From: Aporhodopirellula rubra
GTDB lineage: Bacteria > Planctomycetota > Planctomycetia > Pirellulales > Pirellulaceae
Length of the DNA stretch: 64,000 nucleotides
Direction of reading: 5' to 3'
Assembly: GCF_014192335.1 (NCBI RefSeq)
Contig: NZ_JACHXU010000002.1
Coordinates: 327,347 to 391,346, forward strand
Shown: piece after piece, positions 7,036 through 16,800 of the stretch
How the letters are laid out: each line of letters opens with the position of its first letter
Numbering within the stretch: position 1 is the stretch's first letter
The notes under the pieces: model-generated
Told to the model about the DNA's origin: nothing
Database searches by the model: none
What the model saw: the letters and a program-made list of their open reading frames with translations, nothing else
Program-made: the position numbers and the translations under genes

Positions 7036-8606
7036 AAAAGGAAACGGAATCTGAACGGCGGATCATTCGGTGTGCGATCTACACTCGCAAGTCGACTGAG
7101 GAAGGACTTGATCAAGAGTTCAATTCGCTGGACGCACAGCGTGAAGCCGCGGAGAACTTCATCGCCAGTCAATCGCAAGAAGGCTGGAAAGTTGTTCCGA
7201 CACACTACGACGATGGTGGATACTCGGGCGGCAACGTTGACCGGCCGGCGATGAAACGATTGTTGGAAGACATCGCGGCGGGCAAGATTGATTGCGTGGT
7301 CGTGTACAAGGTCGACCGACTGAGCCGCAGTTTGCTGGACTTCTCGAAGATCATGGAAACGTTCGACAACCATGGCGTCTCGTTTGTGTCCGTGACGCAG
7401 CAGTTCAACACAACGCACTCGATGGGTCGGCTGACGTTGAATATTCTGCTTTCGTTCGCCCAATTCGAGCGTGAGATCATCGGCGAGCGAATTCGCGACA
7501 AGATTGCGGCTCAGCGACGGCGTGGCAAATGGGCGGGCGGTGTGCCCGTGCTGGGCTACGACGTCGACCGATCCGGGCCAAGCCCGAAGTTGGTGATCAA
7601 CGCGGACGAGGCGGCGAAGGTGCGGCGTATCTTTGGTTTGTATCTAGAGATGGAGTCGATGACGCCGGTGGTCGAGGAACTTGACCGTCGTGGCTGGTGC
7701 TTGAAGTCTTGGACGACGAAATCGGGAAAGACGAAAGGCGGAAAACCGTTTGATAAGTCTTCGTTGCATATGATGTTGACTAACCAGACCTACATTGGCC
7801 GGATCAAGCATAAAACGCAGACGTTCAAGGGTGAGCACTCGCCGATCATTGATCAGAAGTTGTTCGATGATGTTGCGGCGATGATGCGGAGTCACGCTCG
7901 CGGCGGCGGCAACCACCTGGTCAACAAGTATCAGGCGTTGCTGAAAGGACTGATCTACTGCCCGGCGTGCAACTACTCGATGGTCCACAACGTGGCTCGG
8001 CGAGGGGCGAAAGTGTATCGCTACTATACGTGCGTGACGGCGATCAAACGCGGGCGGAAGTATTGTCCATCACCATCGTTGCCAGCGGCGGATATTGAGG
8101 CGGCGGTGGTCGACCAGATTCGCTGCATCGCCGACGATCAAGGATTACGCCGCGACGTATTGGAGCAATCGAGTAAACGTTGCGAAGCGGAGTTGGCGGA
8201 GTTGAATACGCAACGAACGCAACTCACTCAGCGGTTGAATCACCAGCACGATCAGATGAAACATCTGACGATCTCGACCGATGCTGGGTCGGGCGATTCA
8301 GAACGATTGGCCGCGTTGCACCAAGAGGTAGCCGGCATCATTGAGTCGCTTGAAATCGTTAACGGAGAGATCAAGCGATTGACTGCGGAACAGATCGATG
8401 ATCGTGATGTGAACGCGGCCTTTTCGGATTTTGGCAACGTCTGGAATGAGCTGAACATACGAGAGAAGTCCGCGGTGCTAACGTTGTTGATTAGCCGGAT
8501 CGAATTTGACGCTGATGAAAGCTCGCTTTCAATCTCGATGCACCCGGCGGGCATCAAAACCTTTTCTGCCGAAGCGACCGAACAACAACAGGAGGCGAAC
8601 TCATGA
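7032..8606 (+). CDS. Large serine recombinase, cassette 2
   Basis: A 524-residue recombinase with the resolvase domain at about 12-165 (catalytic Ser21 in YTRKS, YDDGGYSGGN, KVDRLSRSLLDFS, FAQFEREIIGERI), the Recombinase domain at about 180-290, and a zinc-ribbon with CPACNYSM near residue 315 and later YYTC and KYC. A coiled-coil-like region follows at about 385-460. All catalytic features look intact. It should cut and rejoin DNA at att-type sites; the sites are not identified. It is a close relative of the recombinase at 135-1700 and points the opposite way. Confidence 0.95.
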   Translation: MKKETESERRIIRCAIYTRKSTEEGLDQEFNSLDAQREAAENFIASQSQEGWKVVPTHYDDGGYSGGNVDRPAMKRLLEDIAAGKIDCVVVYKVDRLSRSLLDFSKIMETFDNHGVSFVSVTQQFNTTHSMGRLTLNILLSFAQFEREIIGERIRDKIAAQRRRGKWAGGVPVLGYDVDRSGPSPKLVINADEAAKVRRIFGLYLEMESMTPVVEELDRRGWCLKSWTTKSGKTKGGKPFDKSSLHMMLTNQTYIGRIKHKTQTFKGEHSPIIDQKLFDDVAAMMRSHARGGGNHLVNKYQALLKGLIYCPACNYSMVHNVARRGAKVYRYYTCVTAIKRGRKYCPSPSLPAADIEAAVVDQIRCIADDQGLRRDVLEQSSKRCEAELAELNTQRTQLTQRLNHQHDQMKHLTISTDAGSGDSERLAALHQEVAGIIESLEIVNGEIKRLTAEQIDDRDVNAAFSDFGNVWNELNIREKSAVLTLLISRIEFDADESSLSISMHPAGIKTFSAEATEQQQEANS

Positions 8607-9022
8607 TCACGGTCAAATGCAAAATCAATGTGAACCTAAAGAAGCCAACACAGAAAAAGACAACGGAACCGAGTGACGAGCCGCCGGTGAAACGGCGGGG
8701 AAAGGTGCCGAGGATTTCACGCTTGATGGCACTCGCGATTCGGATGGACGAGATGCTGCGGTGCGGCGAGGCACAGGATACGATCGAACTTGCCGAGTTA
8801 GGCAAAGTCTCGCAACCCCGTCTCACTCAAATCCTTAACCTATCACTGCTCGCACCCGAGATCCAAGAGGCGTTGCTGTACCTGCCCCGCGAGATGACGG
8901 GGCGTTCCAAGATTCACGAAAGGAATCTCCGCCCGATCACGAGTCAGCTATGCTGGGAACGCCAACAAAAAATGTGGAGCGAGCTGATTCGCTCAGTTGG
9001 TACGCTGGAGAACGACGCTTGA
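8603..9022 (+). CDS. Helix-turn-helix-like protein of recombinase cassette 2
   Basis: A 139-residue protein that starts in the recombinase stop codon (ATGA). The N-terminal third is basic and lysine-rich. The middle has PRISRLMALAIRMDEMLR, then LGKVSQPRLTQILNLSLLA, which reads as a helix-turn-helix (VSQPRLTQIL as recognition part), followed by APEIQEALLYLP. This resembles the DNA-binding part of ParB/KorB-like regulators. It is likely a DNA-binding partner of the recombinase or a regulator of the cassette. Its relative begins at 138 on the minus strand. Confidence 0.75.
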   Translation: MITVKCKINVNLKKPTQKKTTEPSDEPPVKRRGKVPRISRLMALAIRMDEMLRCGEAQDTIELAELGKVSQPRLTQILNLSLLAPEIQEALLYLPREMTGRSKIHERNLRPITSQLCWERQQKMWSELIRSVGTLENDA

Positions 9023-9030
9023 CGCCGCGT

Positions 9031-9924
9031 TCAAAACGCAGGGGGATTGATTCCCTTGGCTTTTAGGTCGGCGAGGTATTTGTCTGGTTCAGCGACTAGC
9101 TTTTTGGCGCAGCCGGGGCAGCAGATAAAGACGGCTTTGCCGTTGACGTTCACCTTGCCAGGGACGCCCATGCCGCCGAGTGGTTCGTCCATCACGGGGC
9201 AGGTCTTCTGGGCGGCGATCGCGGCGGCGTCGGCAAGCGTCGATTTGAACACGCCTTCGCGGACTTGTTCGCCCTTGGCGGTGTAATACTTTGTGAGGTA
9301 CTGGTCGGGTGAGGCTTCGACTTTCTTGGTGCAGCCGGCACAGCATACGAAGAGCGACTTATCACCGATCATGATCTTGGGTGGTTTACCCATCGAGCCG
9401 AGAGGTTGGCCGCTGACGGGGCAGGTAGCTTGAAGGCTGATGAGCAACTCATCAGAAAGCTTGCCGCTGGCGAGTTTTCCCATCGCGTGGAAGACTAGCG
9501 GCTCGCTGCCGATGTTTGTGATCTGGACGTTCATGTGAAGTTGTCGGTCGACAACTTTAGATAGGTCCACGCCGACACCGATGGCAAGGTTCTTAAGCGT
9601 CTTCAGTTCGTAGGTGTATTCCTTTTCGCTTTCGCCGACTCGCAGTTTTAGTGTTCCTGTGGCATCCGGCGGTGCGATGGGTTGATCGTTCTTGCCAAGG
9701 ATCATGAACATGATGCCTTTCTCGGCGATCACCGTTTCGATTCGGCGGTCACCAACGGTTTGCACTGTTCCACCATGTGGGCCAGTTGCCTCAGCGGCGT
9801 GGCTGTGGCCAGCGTGGTCGTGTGCCGCATGGTCATGCCCGGCGTGGGCGTCCTGTGCGGTTGTGAGTTGGGGCGACGTTAGCAGCATGGCTGCGACGAT
9901 TGTGGTGAGGATACGATGTTTCAT
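9031..9924 (-). CDS. Secreted metal-binding protein with two CPV...CCxGC domains
   Basis: A 297-residue exported protein: signal peptide (1-24), His-rich stretch (about 26-45, HDHAAHDHAGHSH), a GPHGG domain (about 48-150), then two copies of a roughly 46-residue domain, Cys168/194/195/198 and Cys242/268/269/272. Each copy reads CPV...LGxMGxP...VxVxGKxxFxCCxGCxKK and ends DxYL. The cysteine layout is like TRASH/YHS metal domains, so copper-type binding in the periplasm is inferred. The proteins at 9974-10405 (one copy) and 56441-57571 (three copies) share the domain. It ends 9 nt from the convergent cassette 2. Confidence 0.8.
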   Translation of the reverse strand: MKHRILTTIVAAMLLTSPQLTTAQDAHAGHDHAAHDHAGHSHAAEATGPHGGTVQTVGDRRIETVIAEKGIMFMILGKNDQPIAPPDATGTLKLRVGESEKEYTYELKTLKNLAIGVGVDLSKVVDRQLHMNVQITNIGSEPLVFHAMGKLASGKLSDELLISLQATCPVSGQPLGSMGKPPKIMIGDKSLFVCCAGCTKKVEASPDQYLTKYYTAKGEQVREGVFKSTLADAAAIAAQKTCPVMDEPLGGMGVPGKVNVNGKAVFICCPGCAKKLVAEPDKYLADLKAKGINPPAF

Positions 9925-9973
9925 CGAGATCGGCCTTGGAAAATAGTGATGGCGTTGGGCGGTGAGCGCAGGA

Positions 9974-10405
9974 TTATTTATTGAGTTTTGCTAGGTACTT
10001 GTCTGGGTCGGCGAGCAGTTTGTCTTTGCAGCCGTCGCAGCAAATCCAGACCGAAGTTCCGTTCACGTCGACTTTTTCAGGTGCTCCCATTGTTCCCAGC
10101 ATTTCGCCGCTGACTGGGCACATGTGCTGGGCCATCGCGGACTTGTAGTCCTTTGGCGACAGCTCTTTTAGGCCCGGCATCATCTTGGCCATCGGAGAAT
10201 CGGCATCGGCATGGTCGCCGTGATCGTGATCGGCGTGGTCGTGGTCGGCATGGTCGCCATGGTCATGGTCAGCATGGGCGTCAGCGGTATCGCTGGCGGG
10301 AGTCGCGGGGGGCGTCACAGGGTCGGATTCGGGCGAGTTACACCCGTAAATGCCGAGAATGAGCATCCCGCCGAGCAGGAAAGGGATGAATTTCGTAAGT
10401 CGCAT
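9974..10405 (-). CDS. His-rich lipoprotein with one CPV...CCxGC domain
   Basis: A 143-residue lipoprotein. The start at 10405 (MRLTKFIPFLLGGM) gives a clean signal sequence with lipobox LGIYGC (Cys22); an upstream in-frame ATG at 10456 would spoil it. A His/Asp stretch (HADHDHGDHADHDH) lies about residues 45-75. The C-terminal domain has MCPVSGEMLGTMG, then WICCDGCKDKL and PDKYL. Likely binds copper or a similar soft metal at the outer membrane or in the periplasm. It stands 50 nt before the gene at 9031-9924 and is probably co-transcribed with it. Confidence 0.75.
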   Translation of the reverse strand: MRLTKFIPFLLGGMLILGIYGCNSPESDPVTPPATPASDTADAHADHDHGDHADHDHADHDHGDHADADSPMAKMMPGLKELSPKDYKSAMAQHMCPVSGEMLGTMGAPEKVDVNGTSVWICCDGCKDKLLADPDKYLAKLNK

Positions 10406-10510
10406 GGGGATTTGCCTTCGCGGATCAGGAGGGCGGAGTTTTCGATCGACGTGCATTTGGATGCTTGGGCGGTCGCTTTCTTCACGCGGCGCGTAAGAAT
10501 TCTTCTATTT

Positions 10511-10543
10511 CCCCCAATTGCGTGAAGAAACGGCAACTTGGGG
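10511..10543 (+). promoter_or_regulatory. Inverted repeat before the anti-sigma operon
   Basis: CCCCAATTG (10512-10520) faces CAACTTGGGG (10534-10543), a 9-bp pairing with one bulged C, about 50 nt before the ATG of the anti-sigma gene and between two divergent operons. It may be an operator or a leader hairpin. Confidence 0.35.
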
Positions 10544-10593
10544 CATCAAAAAACACATAACAGCAGAAACGTCTCGCGGAGAACGAGTGGCTT

Positions 10594-11508
10594 ATGTCAA
10601 CCAACGATTGCAAAACCGTGCAGCCATACCTGTCGGCATATCACGACGGCGAGCTTTCGGCTGGACAAGCGGCAACTGTGGCACAACACGTTGAGGCGTG
10701 CGAATCGTGTGCATCGGAGCTTCGTGCGTTCGAGTCACTCGGGTCGGCTTTTGCGCAGGCTCCTATTCCCGCCAAACGGGACGATCTTTGGCAGCGGATT
10801 GAGCGTGAGCTTCCGACAGCCAATGAGCCGGTGACACTATCGCGACGGTTCAGCGTTTGGATTCGCGAGTCGCCGTATGGTGCGGGACTGGTGTCGATGG
10901 CGGCGTCCATTCTGTTGTTGCTTGGCTTTGGCCTTTGGTACGGCGGCAACAACAAACACGAAATGGCCGGCAACGGTGGAGCGATGGCGATGCACGGCAA
11001 CGACGGGCATACCCATGACGACGAAATGTCGGCTGAGCACATGGCCGAATTCGCTGGCGTAATGGATGACTATTTGCAGAAGCTGCCAAGCGATCCGGAT
11101 GGAGCAGAACAGATGCTGCTGACGAAGTACGACGGTGAGAAAGTCGACGCAGAGGGAGCAGTGAAGTTGGTCGGTTATCGACCGATCGTCTCCGGCGGAT
11201 TGCCAGAGGGCTATTCGTTGGCGTCGACAAGCGTGTTGAAGATGCCTTGCTGCACCTGCGTGAAAGCGGTTTGCAAACGGAATGACGGTTCGACGTTGGT
11301 TTTGTTTGAACACGACGACGAAGAAACGGCTTGGTTTGGCGATCGTCGCCAGAGCATGGCAACATGCGGCGACAAGGACTGCTGTCTCGTTGATCTCGAT
11401 TCCAGCATCGCGGCGACTTGGAAGCAGGGCTCGCGGAGCGTCACAGCCGTTGGCGTTCGTGACCAAGACGAAGTGGCGAAGCTCGTGACCTGGCTGAACA
11501 AATCCTAA
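10594..11508 (+). CDS. Anti-sigma factor with metal-sensor-like extracytoplasmic domain
   Basis: A 304-residue protein. The N-terminus is a zinc-finger anti-sigma domain (zf-HC2 type; His32-x3-Cys36-x2-Cys39, HVEACESC). One membrane helix is at about 97-117. The outer part has a Met/His stretch (about 122-150) and a C-terminal domain (about 175-304) with a cysteine cluster: Cys219, 220, 222, 227 (MPCCTCVKAVC) and Cys258, 263, 264 (TCGDKDCC). The likely role is to hold an ECF sigma factor until metal binds outside. No sigma gene is adjacent; the only one in the window is at 47420. It is followed 9 nt later by the efflux adaptor, so it heads that operon. Confidence 0.75.
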   Translation: MSTNDCKTVQPYLSAYHDGELSAGQAATVAQHVEACESCASELRAFESLGSAFAQAPIPAKRDDLWQRIERELPTANEPVTLSRRFSVWIRESPYGAGLVSMAASILLLLGFGLWYGGNNKHEMAGNGGAMAMHGNDGHTHDDEMSAEHMAEFAGVMDDYLQKLPSDPDGAEQMLLTKYDGEKVDAEGAVKLVGYRPIVSGGLPEGYSLASTSVLKMPCCTCVKAVCKRNDGSTLVLFEHDDEETAWFGDRRQSMATCGDKDCCLVDLDSSIAATWKQGSRSVTAVGVRDQDEVAKLVTWLNKS

Positions 11509-11517
11509 AGCAAACTC

Positions 11518-13845
11518 ATGAACGAATTCTTCAAACAACACCGCGGAAAGCTCTGGATTGCACAAGCGGTGGCGTTTGTGCTGCTAGGTGTTTTCGTCGC
11601 ATCTTGGTTTAACGGAGGCTCGGGCGGGTCAAAAGTCTCCGAGACTTCCGCAACGGCGAACTCGGAGGCAATGCAAAGCACGCCTTCAATTTGGACTTGT
11701 TCGATGCACCCGCAAATACGTCGCGACGGTCCGGGCAGTTGTCCAATCTGTGGCATGGACTTGGTGCCAGTCAAGGAATCGGCCGGGGGCGTTCGCACGG
11801 TTTCGATCAGCCCGGAAATCAAGAGTCTGATGAACGTGCAGGTCAGCCCCGTGCGTCGACAGTATGTCACCGCCGACGTTCGCATGGTTGGCAAGGTCGA
11901 ATACGACGAAACTCGTCTTGCCCACATCACCGCTTGGGTGCCCGGTCGATTGGAACGCATGTTCGTCGATTTCACTGGTGTCGAAGTCAACAAGGGCGAT
12001 CACATGGTCCAGATATACAGCGAGGCACTCTACACCGCGCAGGAAGAGCTGTTGGCGGTGACCAAACGCGATCGGCCGCAGAGTTCCTCTCGTTTTATCG
12101 AACCGCTCGATCTTGCCGAGTCCGCTCGCGAGAAGTTGCGTTTACTCGGTTTGACGACGGAGCAGATTCAAACAATCGAAGAGCGCGGTAAGTCATCCGA
12201 AACAGTCACGATCTATTCGCCCGTCGGCGGTGTGGTGGTTGCGAAGAACAAACAAGAAGGCGACCGCGTCCAAACCGGCGACCGCATCTACACGGTCGCC
12301 GATCTGAATCACCTGTGGGTTCAAATGGATGCGTATGAATCGGACCTGGCTTGGTTGCGATACGGGCAAGACGTCGAGTTCACGACTGAAGCCTATCCTG
12401 GCGAAGTTTTCCGCGGCCGAATCGCGTTCATTGACCCAGTGCTAAACGAAGACACGCGGACGGTGAAAGTTCGTGTCAATGTGTCGAATGAGGATGGCCG
12501 ATTGAAGCCGGAGATGTTCGTGCGAGCGATCGTGAAGTCGAATGTTGCTTCGGGCGGTCGTGTACTCGACGCATCGTTGGCGGGGAAGTGGATCAGTCCG
12601 ATGCACCCGGAAATCATCAAAGACCAGCCGGGCGATTGTGACATTTGCGGTATGCCGTTGGTGCGGGCGGAATCGCTTGGCTACGTCACGGCGGAACCAA
12701 CGAGTGCCGCGAAACCATTGGTCGTACCGGCGTCAGCCGTGTTGCTGACCGGGACGCGAGCGATTGTGTACGTGCAGATTCCCGACGCCGACAAGCCGAC
12801 TTACGAGGGTCGCGAGATTGTGATCGGTCCGCGCGCCGGCGACTTCTACCTAGTGAAGTCGGGGCTCGAAGAAGGCGACTTGGTCGTGACCAACGGCAAC
12901 TTCAAACTCGATAGTGCGCTCCAGATTTCTGCAAAGCCCTCGATGATGACACCACAAGGTGGCGGCGGCGGTGGACACAATCACGGAGGCATGGAAATGC
13001 CAAAGGCAGACGAAGGCGTCAAGATGGGTGCGGGTCCGATGGACCTGGTGCCAGCGGTACGTGATGCGATGCAGGGCATTGTTGAGCAATTTAAAACGAT
13101 TCAAGCAAAGATCGAAGCGGCGAACCTCGCGGAGATTCGCGCAAGCTACGACCAATTGAGCAAAGCTGTCGAAGCGGTGCCGGCGGACTTGATCGGTCCT
13201 CAAATGCGACCGCAGTGGTTCGAGGTCGGGATGCTATTGCGGAACGATGTCACCGAAGGACGCGAGGTCAATTCCATGCGTCAAGCCGATCGAGTGTTCG
13301 CGTTGACTCGCCAGCACGTCGATCAAATGAAGGCTCAGTTTCCATTGCCGATGTCACACGACGAAATGCAGATGCCATCCATGACGAACATGGCCGCTCC
13401 GGCAGAAGTCGTCGAGCAACTCAGTGGTTTTGTCGCACCCTATTTGCAACTTAGTCAAGCACTCGCGGCAGACGATTTGGATGCCGCGAAGCGAGCGGTC
13501 GAGCCATTGCATCAGCGATTGGCTTCATTGCTGCCAATCGTCTCCGATGACAAATCGGTCGAAATGTGGAGCAAAGAGAAACGCGACTTGTCCGAGATCA
13601 TTGCAAGATTGCAGAAGGCGAACGACCTCGCCACCTTGCGGAGCGGGTTCGCGTTGCTGTCCGAACAGATGTTGAGCCTCGAGCGGATGTTCGGCCTACC
13701 GACTGACCTAACGCTTCATGAGCTTCATTGCCCGATGGCCTTTGAAGGTCGCGGTGCCTCTTGGATTCAATCCGATGATGCCGTTCGCAATCCGTACTAT
13801 GGCGCTTCGATGCTGAAGTGTGCCGACAAAGTCGAAAAGCTGTAG
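11518..13845 (+). CDS. CusB-like efflux RND periplasmic adaptor with two heavy-metal-binding domains
   Basis: A 775-residue membrane-fusion protein linking an RND pump to an outer-membrane channel. It has an N-terminal membrane anchor (about 10-30), a first CxMHP...CPICGM domain (about 60-85, CSMHPQIRRDGPGSCPICGM), the adaptor core with barrel-sandwich and beta-barrel parts (about 100-345 and 390-475), a second metal domain (about 358-385, SPMHPEI then CDICGM), a Gly/His run, and a C-terminal DUF3347-like region ending CPMAFEGRGASWIQ and NPYYGASMLKC. It is much longer than E. coli CusB because of these additions. The pump gene follows after 15 nt. Copper/silver is the inferred substrate. Confidence 0.9.
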   Translation: MNEFFKQHRGKLWIAQAVAFVLLGVFVASWFNGGSGGSKVSETSATANSEAMQSTPSIWTCSMHPQIRRDGPGSCPICGMDLVPVKESAGGVRTVSISPEIKSLMNVQVSPVRRQYVTADVRMVGKVEYDETRLAHITAWVPGRLERMFVDFTGVEVNKGDHMVQIYSEALYTAQEELLAVTKRDRPQSSSRFIEPLDLAESAREKLRLLGLTTEQIQTIEERGKSSETVTIYSPVGGVVVAKNKQEGDRVQTGDRIYTVADLNHLWVQMDAYESDLAWLRYGQDVEFTTEAYPGEVFRGRIAFIDPVLNEDTRTVKVRVNVSNEDGRLKPEMFVRAIVKSNVASGGRVLDASLAGKWISPMHPEIIKDQPGDCDICGMPLVRAESLGYVTAEPTSAAKPLVVPASAVLLTGTRAIVYVQIPDADKPTYEGREIVIGPRAGDFYLVKSGLEEGDLVVTNGNFKLDSALQISAKPSMMTPQGGGGGGHNHGGMEMPKADEGVKMGAGPMDLVPAVRDAMQGIVEQFKTIQAKIEAANLAEIRASYDQLSKAVEAVPADLIGPQMRPQWFEVGMLLRNDVTEGREVNSMRQADRVFALTRQHVDQMKAQFPLPMSHDEMQMPSMTNMAAPAEVVEQLSGFVAPYLQLSQALAADDLDAAKRAVEPLHQRLASLLPIVSDDKSVEMWSKEKRDLSEIIARLQKANDLATLRSGFALLSEQMLSLERMFGLPTDLTLHELHCPMAFEGRGASWIQSDDAVRNPYYGASMLKCADKVEKL

Positions 13846-13860
13846 GCCGAAACTTCCAAC

Positions 13861-16800
13861 ATGACTGACAACGATGCAACAATCGAAAACGCGAAACGCT
13901 CGGTCCTCGGCCGGCTGATTTGGTTCTGCTTGACCAACAAGCTAGTTGTGTTGTTGCTGGTCATCGCGACGCTTGGTTGGGGCGTCATGGTCGCTCCGTT
14001 CGACTGGGACACCGGAGCATTGCCTCGCGATCCGGTACCCGTCGATGCGATTCCTGACATTGGCGAGAACCAGCAGATCGTGTTCACGCAGTGGATGGGG
14101 CGCAGCCCGCAGGACGTGGAGGACCAAATCGGTTATCCGCTGACGGTCGCGCTGCTGGGCATTCCCGAAGTCAAGACGATCCGCAGCTATTCGATGTTCG
14201 GCTTTTCGTCGATCTACATCATCTTTGGCGAAGACGCGGACTTCTATTGGTCCCGAACGCGGGTGCTGGAAAAACTGAATAGTTTGCCGGCCGGCACGCT
14301 GCCTGATGGTGTGCAGCCGACACTGGGGCCGGACGCGACGGCACTGGGGCAAATCTATCTCTACACGCTCGAAGGCCGCGATCCTGATGGAAACCCGACG
14401 GGCGGTTGGGATTTACGAGAACTGCGTACGATCCAGGATTACTACGTTCGTTATTCGTTGACGTCGGCCGAAGGTATTAGTGAAGTTGCGTCGATTGGTG
14501 GCTTCGTTCAGGAGTACCAAATCGACGTTGATCCCGATGCGATGCGGGCCGCTGGCGTGACGTTGGCCAAAGTGTTCGAGTCCATTCGGATGACGAATGT
14601 TGACGTGGGTGCTCGGACGATTGAACTGAATAAGGCCGAATACGTCATCCGTGGTCTGGGCTTCATCGAAGACATTGACGACATCGAAAAGACAGTCGTG
14701 AAGGTTACCGACAACGTTCCGATCACGGTCGCCGACGTTGCCCACGTGTCGCTTGGGCCAGCGTTGCGACGTGGTGCGTTGGACAAATCCGGTGCCGAAG
14801 CCGTCGGCGGCGTCGCGGTCGTGCGCTACGGGTACAACCCACTAGCGGCGATCAAAAACATCAAGCAACGCATCAAAGAAGTCTCACCGGGTCTGCCCAC
14901 AAAGGTGCTTGTCGATTACACGAAGACGTCGGCCGACGAAGTTGACTTGTACGCCGATCGCCATGGGTTGGAAACGATCACCGGAGCGACGACCAGCAGC
15001 GACGATTGGGTGAAACATCTTCGTGGCATGCCTCAAGAACAGTGGCCGAGATGGATAACGACCAGTCAAGTCGCGGTCGTTCCCTTTTACGATCGCACTG
15101 GTTTGATCTACGAGACATTGGGTACGTTGAACACGGCGCTCTTTGAGGAAATCCTCGTCACGATCATTGTGATTCTGGTGATGGTCATCCATTTGCGCAG
15201 CTCGTTCCTCATTAGCGCGTTGCTGCCGCTGGCCGTATTGATGTGCTTCATCGCCATGAAGACCTTCGGTGTGGATGCCAATATCGTCGCCCTGTCAGGC
15301 ATCGCAATTGCAATCGGGACCATGGTCGACATGGGGATCATCCTCACCGAGAACATTCTCAAATACCTGGATGAAGCTGCGCCCGAAGACGACAAGTTGA
15401 CGGTGATTTTCAAGGCGGCTCACGAAGTCGCCGGTGCGGTGCTGACCGCCGTGACAACGACCGTGGTCAGTTTTCTTCCCGTGTTCACGATGATCGGTGC
15501 GGAAGGAAAGTTGTTTCGACCGCTCGCTTTTACCAAGACGTTTGCACTCGCAGCTTCCGTCATCGTGGCGTTGACCATCATTCCGCCTGCGGCCCACATT
15601 TTGATGGGTGGCCGAATCGAATCTAAGAGCCTGCGCAGGGGAGCGTGGTTTGCATTGCTGATCCTGGGCATTGCCGCGTCGATGCTACTGACATGGTGGG
15701 TCGGTGCTATTTTGATCGCGCTGTCGGCCTACAAACTGAATGAAGAGAGGATTCCCGAGCGTTACCACCGTTTTGGGCCGTACGCAGCCAGTGCACTTGC
15801 GGCGTTGGTCGTCGGCGTGTTGCTGACTCAGGAGTGGTTGCCGCTGGGACCACAGAAAGGTTTGCTGTTGAACTTGCTGTTCGTCGGCGGATTGATTGGT
15901 GGCATCCTCGGGTTCTTCACCATCTTTCAACGATTCTTATACGAACCGATCCTGCGTTGGTGCTTGAACCACAAGCTAGCGTTTCTTTGCTTGCCAGCGG
16001 CGATCCTGCTTTTCGGCGGATCGGCTTGGTTGGGCTTCGACAAGGTATTCGGTTTCGTCCCCAAGTCACTCTCGATGATTGGTGTGTCTGAAACGACAGT
16101 TCGTCAGTCCGGTCCTTGGAAAGCTTCAACCAACGTGTTACCGGGACTCGGCAAAGAGTTCATGCCGCCGCTTGATGAAGGCTCGTTTCTTTACATGCCA
16201 ACGACGATGCCGCATGCGTCGATCGGCGAAGCGATGGATGTTTTGCAGCTGCAGAATCAACTGTTGGTGTCGATTCCCGAAGTCGAATCAGTGGTCGGTA
16301 AGATCGGTCGCGCCGACACGCCGCTCGATCCCGCTCCCGTGTCGATGATCGAGACCTACATCACCTACAAGTCCGAATACAAATCGGACGAAGACGGTCA
16401 TCGGCTGAACTTCCGCTACGACGAGGAAGCCGGCGAGTTCGTCCGCGATGACTCCGGTGAGCTGATTCTCGATCCCGCTGGCCGACCGTTCCGCCAATGG
16501 CGTGACGAGATTCGCACGCCGGATGATATCTGGCAAGCAATCACCGCGGCGGCCGAAATCCCAGGCACGACATCGGCACCCAAGCTGCAACCGATCGCAG
16601 CTCGGATCGTGATGCTGCAAAGCGGCATGCGAGCACCGATGGGAATGAAGGTCAAAGGCCCGGACCTGGAAACAATCGAGCGAGTTGCCTTGGAATTGGA
16701 ATCGCTACTGAAACAAGTTCCGACCGTTCAATCCTCCGCCGTCATTGCTGACCGAATCGTCGGCAAGCCATACCTGGAGATCGACATCGACCGTGATGCG

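Larger units (their letters stand above)
6082..9022 (+). mobile_element. Recombinase cassette 2 (five genes, transcribed rightward)
   Basis: Five genes in one direction with overlaps of 8, 4, 4 and 4 nt: small A, small B, DUF2924, large serine recombinase, helix-turn-helix-like protein. Mirror image of cassette 1 at 1-2538. No target-site duplication or att core was recognised. The metal region begins 9 nt after its last stop. Confidence 0.6.

Noticed and set aside
14413..14786. Antisense frames within the CusA-type pump gene
   Set aside because: Lie wholly inside a well-supported pump gene; no independent evidence.
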